Shown: positions 31,623 through 42,597 of the stretch, piece by piece
Position numbering within the stretch: position 1 is the first letter of the stretch
Layout: each line of letters begins with the position of its first letter
Assembly (NCBI GenBank): GCA_947561395.2
Contig: OX387182.1
Location: 37,317,949-37,381,948 of the forward strand
DNA: 64,000 nt
Source of the DNA: Buxus sempervirens
Taxonomy: Eukaryota; Streptophyta; Magnoliopsida; Buxales; Buxaceae
Direction of reading: 5' to 3'
Program-made: the position numbers and the translations under genes
The notes under the pieces: model-generated
Database searches by the model: none
Told to the model about the DNA's origin: nothing
The model's input: only the letters and a program-made list of their open reading frames with translations

Positions 31623-34600
31623 TCAAGGAAAATACCTTTTTACTGCATCAGAGTTAATTGGCTCAGGAAAATCTGTCCCATCCATTTCTGCTAAGATGAG
31701 TGCACCCCCTAACAGGACCTTCTTGACAACATAAGGCCCTTCCCAATTCGGCTTGAACTTACCACGAGGATCTTCCAAAAATGGTAAGATTTTCTTTAGC
31801 ACTAAGTTTCCTTCTTGGAAAGTTCTGGGTCTCACTTTCTTATTGTAAGCCCGGGCCATTCTCCTCTGGTACAATTGGCCATGACATAGTGCTTTCAATC
31901 GCTTCTCTTCTATTAGGTTGAGTTGATCATGTCTTGACTGTATCCATTCGGCTTCTTCCAGTTCTGCTTCCATGAGCACTCTGAGTGATGGGATTTCTAC
32001 TTCCACTGGCAAGACTGCTTCCATTCCATAGATTAGGGAATACGGGGTTGCCCCAGTTGAAATCCGGATTGAGGTTCTGTAGGCATGTAGAGCAAGTGGC
32101 AGCATTTCGTGCCAATCCTTGTAGCTTACTACCACCTTTTGAATGATTTTCTTTATATTTTTGTTTGCTGCTTCTACTGCCCCATTCATCTTTGGCCTGT
32201 ATGGAGCTGACTTGTGGTGGGTGAACTGAAACTGCTCACACATCTTCTTCATGTCCTTGTTCTTAATATTTGAAGCATTGTCTGATACTATGGCACTTGG
32301 CAGTCTATAGCGACAAATGATATTGTGCTTCAAAAACTTAATAACATGGTTGCTTGTGATGTTTGCATATGATGCTGCTTCTACCCATTTAGTGAAGTAA
32401 TCAATCGCCACCAGGATGAATCTGTGCCTGTTCGATGCCTTAGGGGAGATCATGCCAATAACATCTATGCCCCACATAGAGAAGGGCCATGGTGATGTCA
32501 TGTTGTGCAACTCACCTGGGGGTGCATGCTTGTTATCCACATATATCTGACATTGGTGGCACCTCCTGACATGTATACAGCAATCATGTTCCATGGTCGA
32601 CAAGTAATAGCCCAACCTCAAGATCTTCTTTGCCAACATATGCCCATTCATACGGGGCCCACAAACTCCTCCATGTACGGTCTTAATCAGCCTTTTCGAT
32701 TCAGCCTTGGCAACACATCTGAGCAGAATGTCGTTATGTGACCTCTTGTACACATGTCCACCACTTAGCAGAAATTGACCGGCCAATCTCTGTATTGTCC
32801 TCTTCTCAGTAGCAGTGGCATTTTCTGGCAGACTCCGATTGTTCAAGAAATTTTTGATATCTTGAAACCATGGTGTTTCTTCTTCTGGTGCTCCCTCTAG
32901 AACGAGACAGTAAGCCAGTTCATCTCGGACCTCAATTTCTAGTGGTCTGATGTCTATCCCTTCTGGTATGCTGACCATTGAAGCTAATGTTGCTAGAGCA
33001 TCCGCAAACTGATTCTTGGCCCTTGGCATATACTTGAAGGAAATTCGAGTGAAATTTGTGCTTATTTCTTCCAAATACTGGTGATAGGGGATCAATTTGT
33101 GATCCTTGGTTTTCCATTCATCAGTTGTTTGGAAGATGATAAGACTCGAATCCCCGTATACGTCAAGTTCCTCTACTTCATGATCTATGGCGGCTTGCAA
33201 CCCAATTATGCATGCCTCATATTCTGCAATATTATTGGTGCACTGGAATCTCAACTTTACTGCAATTGGGATATGTGAACCATTTGGTTTAACCAAGACT
33301 GCCCCTATTCCATTTCCATTCGTGTTGGCGTCCCCATCAAAGAACATCTGCCAAGAACTCTTACTTTCCTCCTCTTCAGTGTACAGAATTGCCTCATCTG
33401 GGAAGTTGGTCTTCAAGGGTTGGTATTCTGGCAGAGGATGTGCAGCCAGGTGATCAGCTATGGCTTGACCCTTGATCGCCTTCTGGGTGATGTACGTGAG
33501 ATCAAATTCGGACAGTAGTAGTTGCCACTTCGCCGTCCTGCCAGTCAGTGCCGGTTTCTCAAATAGATACTTCAGCGGGTCCATCCGGGATATCAATAGT
33601 ATGGAGTGACTAAGGAAGTAATGCCTTAGCCTTTGAGTTGCCCATACTAGAGCACAACAAGTCTTTTCCAATGGTGAGTACTTGGCTTCATATTCTGTGA
33701 ATTTTTTACTCAGATAGTAAATTGCCCTTTCTTTTCTACCAGTCTCATTATGCTGCCCCAAGACACATCCCATCGACGTTTCCAACACTGACAAGTACAG
33801 GATCAGTGGTCTTCCTGGAGTTGGTGGCACTAGCACAGGTGGGTTCAGAAAATACCTCTTAATTGTATCAAATGCCTGTTGGCAATCCTCATTCCAGACT
33901 GTCGGGTTATCCTTCCTCAGAAGTTTGAAAATTAGTTCACAGATAGCCGTGAGTTGTGCTATGAACTGGCTTATGTATTGGATTCTTCCAAGAAAACCAC
34001 GAACCTCCTTCTCGGTTCTGGGTGCTGGCATTTCAATGATGGCCTTGGCTTTTGCTGGGTCAATTTCAATTCCTCTTCGGCTTACTATAAACCCCAGTAA
34101 CTTCCCTGATGTAGCCCCAAAGACGCACTTAGCCGGGTTAAGCCGTAGACTGTACTTCCTGAGCCGATCAAACACTTTCTTCAGATTGATCAAGTGGTCC
34201 TCCTCTTTGCATGATTTGGCAATCATATCGTCCACATAGACCTCCATCTCCTTGTGGATCATGTCATGGAATAGTGCAGTCATGACCCGCTGGTATGTTG
34301 CCCCAGCGTTCTTGAGCCCAAATGGCATGACTGTATAGTGGAATGTGCCCCAAGGTGTGATAAATGCTGTTTTTTCTTGATCTTCCTTAGCCATCTTGAT
34401 TTGATTATATCCCGAGAAACCATCCATGAAGGAGAATAGACTATGTACCGCAGTATTGTCCACCAAGATGTCTATGTGTGGAAGTGGAAAATCATCCTTT
34501 GGGCTTGCCTTATTCAGATCTCTGTAGTCCACGCACATTCTGACTTTCCTGTCCTTCTTTGGTACCGGCACTATGTTTGCGAGCCACTCAGGGTACGTAG

Positions 34601-35210
34601 AGACTGCCAAAAATCCGGCTTGAAATTGTTTGAAGACTTCGTCCTTAACCTTCAAGGTCCATTCCGGCTTCAATCTTCTCAGCTTCTGCTTAATCGGCTT
34701 AACCCCTGGCAAAATTGGCAACTTGTGCACCACCATGTCCATGTCCAACCCTGGCATGTCCCGATACGACCAAGCAAACACATCCTTGTAATCTGCCAAG
34801 AATCGTGACATTTCATTTTGCTGCACATTAGACAAGCATGCCCCGATTTTCACTATTTTTAGGTCCTCTTCGGTCCCAAGATTTATGGATATGGTCTCCT
34901 CAATATTAGGTTGGACCCCCTTTTCATGACGTTCCAATTGGTATTCAATTTCTTTTGGAACGTCTTCTCCTTCGACCTCGATCTCTTCTTCGATCCCCAT
35001 GAGGTCAAAGTTGAGCTCGAAGTCGAAGTCATATTCAACTTGGTCCAATTCAGTTTGATTATATGGTTCATAAGTGGTTTGGACCCTTTTGAAAAAATTA
35101 AATTTCCTAGAAAAAATAGAAAAATCTTTTTGGGTTTTTTGTGAGCCTTCTAAACATAATTCCCTTGAAGATGAAGGCCCATTAGAACCTTCAGGGAAAT
35201 GGCAATCCAC
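31623..35210 (-). CDS. Element 2 RT, double RNase H and integrase
   Basis: A single frame of 1195 codons. FAWSYRDMPGLD lies near residue 143. RT motifs (VRMCVDYRDLN, MPFGLKNAGATYQR) are followed by YVDD at about residue 325. The gypsy-type RNase H covers about 440-570. The archaeal-type RNase H begins near 619 with MFFDGDAN, then NIAEYEACIIGL, YGDSSLI and FADALATL. Integrase covers about 800-1180: the H2C2 module (VHGGVCG...CHQCQIY), then GIDVIG, SDNAS and AVEAANK for the D,D,E triad, and GNLVLKK...NWEGPYVV at the end. No chromodomain. Protein matches at 63000-64000 in element 3 are very close. Confidence 0.93.
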   Translation of the reverse strand: MDCHFPEGSNGPSSSRELCLEGSQKTQKDFSIFSRKFNFFKRVQTTYEPYNQTELDQVEYDFDFELNFDLMGIEEEIEVEGEDVPKEIEYQLERHEKGVQPNIEETISINLGTEEDLKIVKIGACLSNVQQNEMSRFLADYKDVFAWSYRDMPGLDMDMVVHKLPILPGVKPIKQKLRRLKPEWTLKVKDEVFKQFQAGFLAVSTYPEWLANIVPVPKKDRKVRMCVDYRDLNKASPKDDFPLPHIDILVDNTAVHSLFSFMDGFSGYNQIKMAKEDQEKTAFITPWGTFHYTVMPFGLKNAGATYQRVMTALFHDMIHKEMEVYVDDMIAKSCKEEDHLINLKKVFDRLRKYSLRLNPAKCVFGATSGKLLGFIVSRRGIEIDPAKAKAIIEMPAPRTEKEVRGFLGRIQYISQFIAQLTAICELIFKLLRKDNPTVWNEDCQQAFDTIKRYFLNPPVLVPPTPGRPLILYLSVLETSMGCVLGQHNETGRKERAIYYLSKKFTEYEAKYSPLEKTCCALVWATQRLRHYFLSHSILLISRMDPLKYLFEKPALTGRTAKWQLLLSEFDLTYITQKAIKGQAIADHLAAHPLPEYQPLKTNFPDEAILYTEEEESKSSWQMFFDGDANTNGNGIGAVLVKPNGSHIPIAVKLRFQCTNNIAEYEACIIGLQAAIDHEVEELDVYGDSSLIIFQTTDEWKTKDHKLIPYHQYLEEISTNFTRISFKYMPRAKNQFADALATLASMVSIPEGIDIRPLEIEVRDELAYCLVLEGAPEEETPWFQDIKNFLNNRSLPENATATEKRTIQRLAGQFLLSGGHVYKRSHNDILLRCVAKAESKRLIKTVHGGVCGPRMNGHMLAKKILRLGYYLSTMEHDCCIHVRRCHQCQIYVDNKHAPPGELHNMTSPWPFSMWGIDVIGMISPKASNRHRFILVAIDYFTKWVEAASYANITSNHVIKFLKHNIICRYRLPSAIVSDNASNIKNKDMKKMCEQFQFTHHKSAPYRPKMNGAVEAANKNIKKIIQKVVVSYKDWHEMLPLALHAYRTSIRISTGATPYSLIYGMEAVLPVEVEIPSLRVLMEAELEEAEWIQSRHDQLNLIEEKRLKALCHGQLYQRRMARAYNKKVRPRTFQEGNLVLKKILPFLEDPRGKFKPNWEGPYVVKKVLLGGALILAEMDGTDFPEPINSDAVKRYFP

Positions 35211-35956
35211 TATTGGAGTTTTTTTTTGGAAGCCGTGTTAGTTTGCAGAACAAACACTGCTTCAAAGGTAAGGGGAGTTTCCTCCCAATTGTTCAGTACA
35301 AATTTTTCTGGAGCAGGGGAAATAGGGAAATCCTGCTCCTCAAACCCAGAATCTGATGCCATCATCACCGGGTGGGTACTGCCCTTTTCTGCTACGGGGC
35401 CCAGTCCAGATATGACCTCATCTGGAATCTTTACTGCGGCCCAGTCAATGAATGGTAGCTCGTTGTCACTACCAGTTTTCTCGCCTTCAGTCATGGCGAA
35501 GAAAGCCCCCACATCTTCAGAGAAGTCTGTCCGCCGCTCTGGTTGTGGCCCAGGCCCATTTGATGCTTCCAGTATTGGAGATGGGTTGTATGGTTGCAAG
35601 GCCGAAACAAAAGGCTTTTGAAATGGGTTGATGTTGTAGTAGGGAGGCTTAGACTGGTCTATGGGAGGAGATATTTGGATTGTATAAGAGGGTTTTGGGA
35701 AGCTTTCCCTTAAATGAGGGAGTTTTCCTTTGCTTCTTTCCTCTCCTTCTTCATGCTTCATCCTCCTCCACCCTCTGGGCTTGAAGCCCAACCCTACTTT
35801 AGGGATCAGTTTCTTAGCCGTGATTGGCTCCACCATCCCCTGCAAATTGATTCCCAGGCCTTTCCCCTGGTGAAAGTGGTATTTTTCATCACTTTCTTCA
35901 CCATTTTCTCAGTAGTTGTTCATTTCCTTTCTTTTCTCTCACACCCCCCCAGGTAT
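35211..35956 (-). CDS. Element 2 protease-RT linker region
   Basis: The minus strand encodes the stretch found at 61900-62660 in element 3. GLGFKPRGWRRMKHEEGE is a basic G-patch-like segment. An acidic linker follows (FFAMTEGEKTG, LPFIDWAAVK, NNWEETPLTFEA). The family function of this linker is unknown. The region ends where the solo LTR has inserted. Confidence 0.7.
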
Positions 35957-38263
35957 GTAATTGTGAGACATGGGAAAATCACCGGTGTGATCATCCCTCC
36001 GTCAACACACGGGGCTCGAAATAAAAATGGGAGAGTCGCCACCATTCATGATTTTGGGGTGAGAATGGACACCAAAGAATTCAAAATAAGCAAAAAGAGC
36101 TAAAAAGCACATTCTAGGATAAAAATAACCCTACTTGAAAATCGAATCCAGAGATGGGTAAGGGGATTAGATTATGAACGGGGGAAGGTGTTAGGCACCC
36201 CCATTCATCCACACGAAGTGGTTGCCAAGTGAATGTTCATGCTAAAAAGAAAATAAGAAGCTTGCTAAAAATCATGGAAAAGCCTTAAAAAAGGAACAAG
36301 TGTATGATATATTCACATGAAGATCCAAATGGATTTTAGATCTTCTCTTATGTCAATATCACTTCTGGAATATCTCAAAAAATGGAAATCAAAACTCAAG
36401 TTGCTCAAAACCAAGTTAAATCAAATTCGGTAAAAAGTATGCCATTTGCCTTGAAATCATTCAAATCCAATTCTAAATTGAACCAAACCAAATCCATTTG
36501 AGAGATTAGGGTAAATAAGAGTCTCATGCAAAATTTCACTTCATTCCGATGAAAAATCTAAGAGTTATGCTTCTTTGAAGTTGCTGCTGGGGAGTTTTAA
36601 AAGTGGTAAGTGGGCAACTTTGGAAAATTGTCTAGAAAAATCCACTACATAAAAGTCCACGAAATTTGGTGTGATTGACGTTTGTATGGCCATCTTTCAA
36701 AAGAAACTAGCCTCATACAAAAATCCCTTCGGATGTGCCTTGGGTGGTCTCCCGAACAGGCCCCGAAGATCACATATTTACCCAGAAAAGTACAAATGAA
36801 CAGTTCTGAGTAAATCGGCTACCAATAATTCAAATGGAATCTAAAAATTATGAAACTAACTGGATTTGAAAATAGACTCATAAAGGAGTACTCAGAAACA
36901 AAAATCACTCGAATCGGACTTAAAACGAACACATGGCGGTCCGTCGAAGTGACAAGTTCTGTATTTGAACCTGAACTGTTCACTTAACTTCGACAGAGAG
37001 GTGTCAAAAATCCGTTTGATGGAACTTTATGAAATTTGGTGGAAATAAATTAGACAGAATCACCTTTCCCATGGTTCTAGAATCGCTCCAAAATTCATCC
37101 GGACGATGAAGTTATGAGCGTCCGAAGTAAGGGTACAGGTGCTGTCCAGTTAGGCCACTTTTGAAGAAAATCAAATCCGAAAATTTATAAAGTGTGTGAG
37201 ACTCGTGTGAGATGAATCCAAAACCTTTGAAAAACATTTAAAACACTCCAGAATTTGATTGAGGCCATTTATTGGAGATTTATCACAATGAATGTAATAA
37301 ATCCCCAAATGTGAGCCTATTCACCAAAAAAGTGTAATATGTGTGCAAGAGTGAAAAACCAAGCAAGATTAATACAACAACAGATCATGCATATAGATTC
37401 AACAGGATAGGTTCTAGCATAGCCTAGGGTTCCGTTCCATTATCGTTTCCCTCTGTTCTCTTTCCCCGTTAAACACGGTTCTTCAAGATAATCAAGGGTA
37501 CTTTGAATATGGAACGGTTTACAATCAATCAAAAAGGCCTTATGCTACATGGGTTCTAGCACTAGGGTCAATCCCCAGTCTCGTTTCTCCTAGATCCGCC
37601 TTCACGTTTTACGGCTAGGGGAGTCTTGAGATACTTTGAGCCGGGGAAGGATTTCCACGCATACAAACAAGGCTTTACACTACAGAAAGGTAAAAGAAGA
37701 GATCTAGATCTAGGAATGTAAAGACAGAAAATAAAAATAAAAGTTGAGGCTTACCTGAGTTCTGGAGGCGATTCCGCAGCGGTTTTCTTCTTCTCTTGGA
37801 GTTCTTCTTTGCGAGAATTCAAAACAAGAGTTGAGTTCCCTTTGCTTGAGGAGGAGCCTCCTATTTATAGGCAAAGACTAAGGTCATTGGTAGACACAAC
37901 TTAATGTCTAGAACCCCCCCAACCTTAACCCTAAGGTTATTTCCGCGATTTCCCCTCATTTAATGAGGGACATGATGGTAAAAGTGAAAAGCTCTCGGAA
38001 AACCCTAATTTTGAGCAAACTTAAAGGTATCCGGTATGTCAGACCGGATACACAAAGGCTTTAAGGTATCCGGTACATGGTACCGGATACATTAAGCACT
38101 GCTTGTATCCGGTACTTGTTACCGGATACGAAAAGGCCTGCTTGTATCCGGCCTGAGTTACCGGATACAGGTAAAAATTCATTTTTTTCCATTTCTGTGC
38201 TGGCTTTCAAGGAGATAGTGATTTTTGATGATTGTTTGTGCAATTTGGGGTGTTTACAGTAAT
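35957..38263 (-). mobile_element. Solo LTR nested in element 2, with 5-bp target duplications
   Basis: The LTR itself is 35962-38258 (TGTGAGACAT...GTTTACA), 2297 bp, flanked by GTAAT at 35957-35961 and 38259-38263. It has no internal region, so it is the product of LTR-LTR recombination. In several diagnostic words (for example GATTTTGGGGTGAGAATGG) it is closer to the LTR of element 3 than to the LTRs of its host element 2. It has its own palindrome quartet, TATA box and splice donor. Confidence 0.93.
38027..38168. repeat. Palindrome quartet in the solo LTR
   Basis: Centres at 38039, 38078, 38117 and 38156, exactly 39 bp apart. All four have perfect GTATCCGG/CCGGATAC arms. The last loop is CCTGAGTTA. 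This is the cleanest array in the window. Confidence 0.97.
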
Positions 38264-38816
38264 TGACTGTTTCGAATTGAAACGAGTGAAACGCAATCTT
38301 GTCAACAGTCAAGTCTACATTTATTAAGGGTACATCAGGTGACACGATGGGAGGCACCAAGTTTTCAGCTAGGACTGTTATCACCCTTTGCCCTCTTACA
38401 TATTTCACCCTCTGGTGGAGCGTGGATGGTATTGCCCTAGCCGAATGTATCCACGACCTCCTTAGGAGCAGATTGAAGGTTGTGGGTATATCCATCACCT
38501 CAAATGTGATGTTGAAGATATTCGGCCCAATTGTGACCGGCAGTTCAATCTCCCCGAGGGAGTGGGTCTTGGAGCTATCAAAAGCCCTCACTATCCTCCC
38601 ATTCTGCTTGATCTTTGACTGGTCCAGACCAAGCTTGGTAAAAGTGATTAACGGGCAAATGTTTAACGCCGACTCGTTGTCAATTAGTACTCGTGCAATC
38701 ATGCAGCCCTTACAAAGCACTGTGATGTGCAAATGGTCAACATGATAACACCCACCTGGGCTGATCTCACCCTCAGAGAAACTTATCACATTATGTGACA
38801 AGATTTGACCAACCAT
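38264..38816 (-). CDS. Element 2 aspartic protease region
   Basis: The minus strand encodes VLIDNESALNICP (active-site block, Tat DNG type with a change), then RIVRAFDSSKTHSLGEIELP and FNLLLRRSWIHSARAIPST, the second protease block. The same order occurs in element 3 at 61460-61860. The role in the family is polyprotein cleavage. Confidence 0.8.
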
Positions 38817-41240
38817 TTTGCCAAGTTGGTCTGGATCGATTGTCTAGGATACGTGTGCACTTTGTAGCACCCTTAACAATGCATCCCTGTGCTTTTCAGA
38901 ATTCAGCAAAAAGCCCAGTATTGAAATTTGGGCCGGGACCTTGTTCAGCTAATCCACAAGATTGAATTCACTTTTTTTTGATTATTTTTATGAGGTCTGC
39001 TGCCTCATTTTCTGCACCCTGGGGGGTGTCTTCTCCTATTTTTGCCTTTCCTTTATGTTTTCTTTTTTCTTCATTTTCTTTTTTTTCCTTTTCTACTTTT
39101 GTCTCCTTCTCTTTCTCTTCACTCCCTGCACATCTCCCTGACCTCGTCATGAGGTTCACCTCCTCCTGGTTCTGGTTCCTAACCACTGGAACCGTAGCCG
39201 TGATTCCCTCGCTGTAATTCCACGGTACAGCGGCCTCAGAATAGGCTAGTTTGGGGATGTTAACCACTAATGGCTGGAGTTTGGACCGGGATGTATGGGC
39301 CGGTTTAGGGATAGTGTGGGCTAGCTGAACATTTACAACAAAGGGCTGGAGCTTGGATTTTGTGGGGACAGAAGAAGTGATGGAAGCAGTAGTGGGGTCG
39401 AGGTTGACGACCAATGGAGCCTTGGACGGCTTGGATGGTGAATAAATGGGTGGACTGCAATTGAAGACCAATGGAGGCCTTGCAGTATTCATCTGGGCCA
39501 TAAGAGAGGAGACTCGGTTTAAAGAGGAGCTTATGTCCTCAGCAGCAGGATTATTTTTCTGGGAGACCATGTTGATCTCCTCTTCTTCCTTTTCTTGGAA
39601 AAATCGGACCTGGATCGTGGTCCCTACTGGAGCTATGAGTTGAGATGGGTCAAAGGCCCTTCTGGTAGTGGATATGGCAGTGATGGAGTTGGATGGGCCT
39701 GCCCCATTATGGTACGGCAGAGGGTTCTGCCCAATATCATTCCCGGACGGGGCTGGTGCAGCAGTGTTAAACACCAAGGCCTTCTGGTCCAACAAGTCCT
39801 GGACCGCGTGTTTCAACACCCAGCAGGCATCTGTAGAATGCCCCAGTGCACCCATGTGGAAGTCACAGGTGACCGCTGAGTCAAAATTCCTCCCCCTGGT
39901 GGCATTCGGGTTGGGCTCTTTCAGAGTCAAATACTCCCCTTTCAGCAGGGTTGGCAGCAGCTGGGACAGAGATATCGGGAGAGGCGTAAAGGCACGGTTC
40001 CTTCTTGTTGCTAACCAGGCCTCCCTCTCTTCCTTGGTAAAAGCCCTCCTTGGGTTTGCTGGTATGGAGTGGGAGAAATTGACATTCAGTGGGGGTCTGA
40101 TAAGACTGCTGGGCCTGTTGGGGTGTAGAGATGTTGACGTGGAGCGGCTTCTTGGCTGGAGGAGCCTGGACTAGATTTAATTCTTCTTTTCGGGCCCCGT
40201 TCTTCTTGAACCCGGTTCCCTTCTTCTGGGCCATGGATGTAGAGGAATCAGACTGCCCAGTCAGAGTAGAGTAGTCTATCAGCCTTCCTGACCTGACCCC
40301 TTCCTCGATCCGGTCCGCTACCTGTACCAGGGCTGCAAAGTTGGTGGTGATCTGGTCCACCAGATGGTTGTAGAAAGGCTGCCCCAGTGTGCTCATGAAT
40401 GTTGAAATCATTTCCGGCTCCTGCATAAGCGGCCTGACCTGGGAGGCGGCCTCTCTCCACCTCTTGGCATATTGCCGTACCGGCTCATCTTTCCCTTTAC
40501 TCATCCTCATCATGCCGTACCGGTCTAGCACGATCTCAAAGTTAAACTTGTATTGATCCAGGAACGCGTCAGCCAAGTCCTTCCACCTCCTGATCCTTCC
40601 ATGGTCCACTGTCGCGAACCACCTAAGAGCTGACCCGGTCAAACTCCTCTGGAAGAATTGGATTAATATGCCGTCATCCCGGCCAAACTGGCATAGGGCC
40701 CCGCAGTATAATTTTAAGTGGCTCATAGGGCAGCCTGTGCCGTCGAATTTGTCGAAGTCCGGGCACTTGAACTTGGCCGGTAGGCATATGTCTGGATACA
40801 TGCATAGATCCTCGAAAGTGGTGCCTCCATAGCTGTTTCCCCCTTTACTTCCTTCAGCTCTTCCTGGATCCTTTCTATCCTGAGTAGCATCTTCTTTTCC
40901 ATCTCTTCTCTGGCCTTTTCCTTCTCCAGTTCGTTCTCGGATTCTGCTGTATTTTCCCTGATAAGAATGGGTTCAGGGACTGGTTCAGACATGGGCTCAG
41001 GCATGGGTTGAGCCGGAGGCGGCATGTAGGCCTGAGGTGGTGGTGCCTGATGGGAGGTTGACGCTTGATTTTGGGCTTGAGCCTATTGGGCTTGAGCCGC
41101 CAGTAGGTCTCCCAGCATCTTGGCCAGACCAGCCACCTGCTCTTGCAGCTGAGCAAAGTCCTGAGCAGGGATAGTAGCTTGGGCTTGGTTCTCTTCAGAG
41201 TTCATGGCTTTGGCTTTGGATCTGGTCATGGGAGCAATGG
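38817..41240 (-). CDS. Element 2 gag region
   Basis: Read from the right, a Pro/Gln-rich start (QLQEQVAGLAKML, then PAQPMPEPMSEPVPEP) is followed by a charged coiled coil (EKEKAREEMEKKMLLRIERI). The retrotransposon-gag capsid domain comes next: FKCPDFDKFDGTGCPMSHLK, LTGSALRWFATVDHG, DAFLDQYKFN, YAKRWREAASQV. A zinc-knuckle-like CDFHMGALGHSTDACW lies near 39860. A lysine/glutamate-rich tail ends near 38970. The role is the virus-like particle shell. It is broken in a few places. Confidence 0.8.
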
Positions 41241-41300
41241 CTACAAATAATTGTACCTGGGTTGCAAGTAAATGTACCTGGGAAAAAAAATTAACAGAAC
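41241..41300 (-). promoter_or_regulatory. Candidate splice acceptor before gag of element 2
   Basis: The minus strand reads GTTAATTTTTTTTCCCAG|G, a pyrimidine tract and AG shortly upstream of the gag start. Element 3 has ATTTTTGTCACTCAG|G at the equivalent place (58881). With the LTR donor this would remove the whole leader. Confidence 0.45.
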
Positions 41301-41372
41301 ATGTTAGCTTCCATTTAACTTGAGTCATACCCCTGTAGACAAGTAGGTTAGGTGAACACCAATCTAGATTTG

Positions 41373-42170
41373 TTTTTTTTTTTTTTTTTTTTTTTTGTGT
41401 TGGAATATTTTAGGGCTTCCAAGGGTCCCAAAAATTTTTTTGATTTGATTGGTACGAAAAAGACCAACCAAGGGTTTTTTATGGAATATTTTAGGGCTTC
41501 CAAAGGTCCCACTTTTTTTTGACTTCATTGGTACGAAAAAGACCAACCAAGGGGTTTTATGGAATATTTTAGGGCTTCCAAAGGTCCCACTTTTTTTGAC
41601 TTGATTGGTACGAAAAAGACCAACCAAGGGTTTTTATGGAATATTTAGGGCTTCCAAAGGTCCCACAATTTTTTGATTTGATTGGTACGAAAAAGACCAT
41701 CCAAGGTTTTTTATGGAATATTTTAGGGCTTCCAAAGGTCCCACTTTTTTTGACTTGATTGGTACGAAAAAGACCAACCAAGGGTTTTTTATGGAATATT
41801 TTAGGGCTTCCAAAGGTCCCACAATTTTTTGATTTGATTGGTACGAAAAAAACCAACCAAGGGTTCATGGAATATTTTAGGGCTTCCAAGGGTCCCAAAA
41901 TTTTTTTGATTTGATTGGTACGAAAAAGACCAACCAAGAGTTTTTTATGGAATATTTTAGGGCTTCCAAAGGTCCCACTTTTTTTGATTTGATTGGTACG
42001 AAAAAGACCAACCAAGGGTTTTTATGGAATATTTTAGGGCTTCTAAAGGTCCCACAATTTTTTGATTTGATTGGTACGAAAAAGACCAACCAAGGGTTCA
42101 TGGAATATTTTAGGGCTTCCAGAGGTCCCACTTTTTTTGGATTTGATTGATAAAAATAATCAACCAAGGT
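41373..42170 (-). repeat. Leader tandem repeat of element 2, about 78-bp unit
   Basis: A T24 run (41373-41396) leads into about nine to ten copies of a roughly 78-bp unit. Each unit contains GATTGGTACGAAAAAGACCA, GGAATATTTTAGGGCTTCCA and a T tract of variable length. Copies differ mainly in T-tract length and a few bases. The array lies between the leader palindromes and gag. Frames that run through it are an effect of the repeat. Confidence 0.9.
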
Positions 42171-42455
42171 TTTTTCTTATTTTTTTTTTCAAATTTGCTG
42201 AATTTTCTCAGTTTTCAAGTTCAAAAGTTGATTGACACATGTTTGAATTGAATTGATATAAAAAAATATGACACCTTAGCTTGTTCTTTGAGTTTCAACA
42301 TTATGTTTAATCTTAAAGGAATATATATTTTTTTATTTTTATTTTTTTTAGACATTTTTATATTTTCTTTGGGGTGCCTAAGGATTATCCACAGTGTTTA
42401 AGCATTTTATTTTGAAAATTCGGGCTGAAAAAGCCAATTTATTCATTTTCTGCAT

Positions 42456-42597
42456 GTATCCGGCATTAAGTGCCGGATAAGCATATGTCTTATCGTATCC
42501 GGCAACAATGACCGGATACACACATAAGCCTTTGTATCCGGCAATATATACCGGATATGAAGAAAATTATTCTTAACCGGCCTGAGTTGCCGGTTAA
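42456..42597. repeat. Palindrome quartet in the leader of element 2
   Basis: Centres at 42468, 42507, 42546 and 42585, exactly 39 bp apart. The first three have TATCCGG-type arms. The fourth has TTAACCGG/CCGGTTAA with the loop CCTGAGTTG, so both arms changed together. Confidence 0.95.

Noticed and set aside
33081-35144. Plus-strand frames within the pol region of element 2, such as 33925-34239 and 34443-34808.
   Set aside because: They lie opposite the 1195-codon RT-integrase frame, have no domain match and are antisense shadows.
41364-42167. Several overlapping minus frames with repeated GLFRTNQ/FFVPIKSK peptides.
   Set aside because: They are translations of the roughly 78-bp tandem repeat in the leader. 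The reading frame changes with T-tract length.
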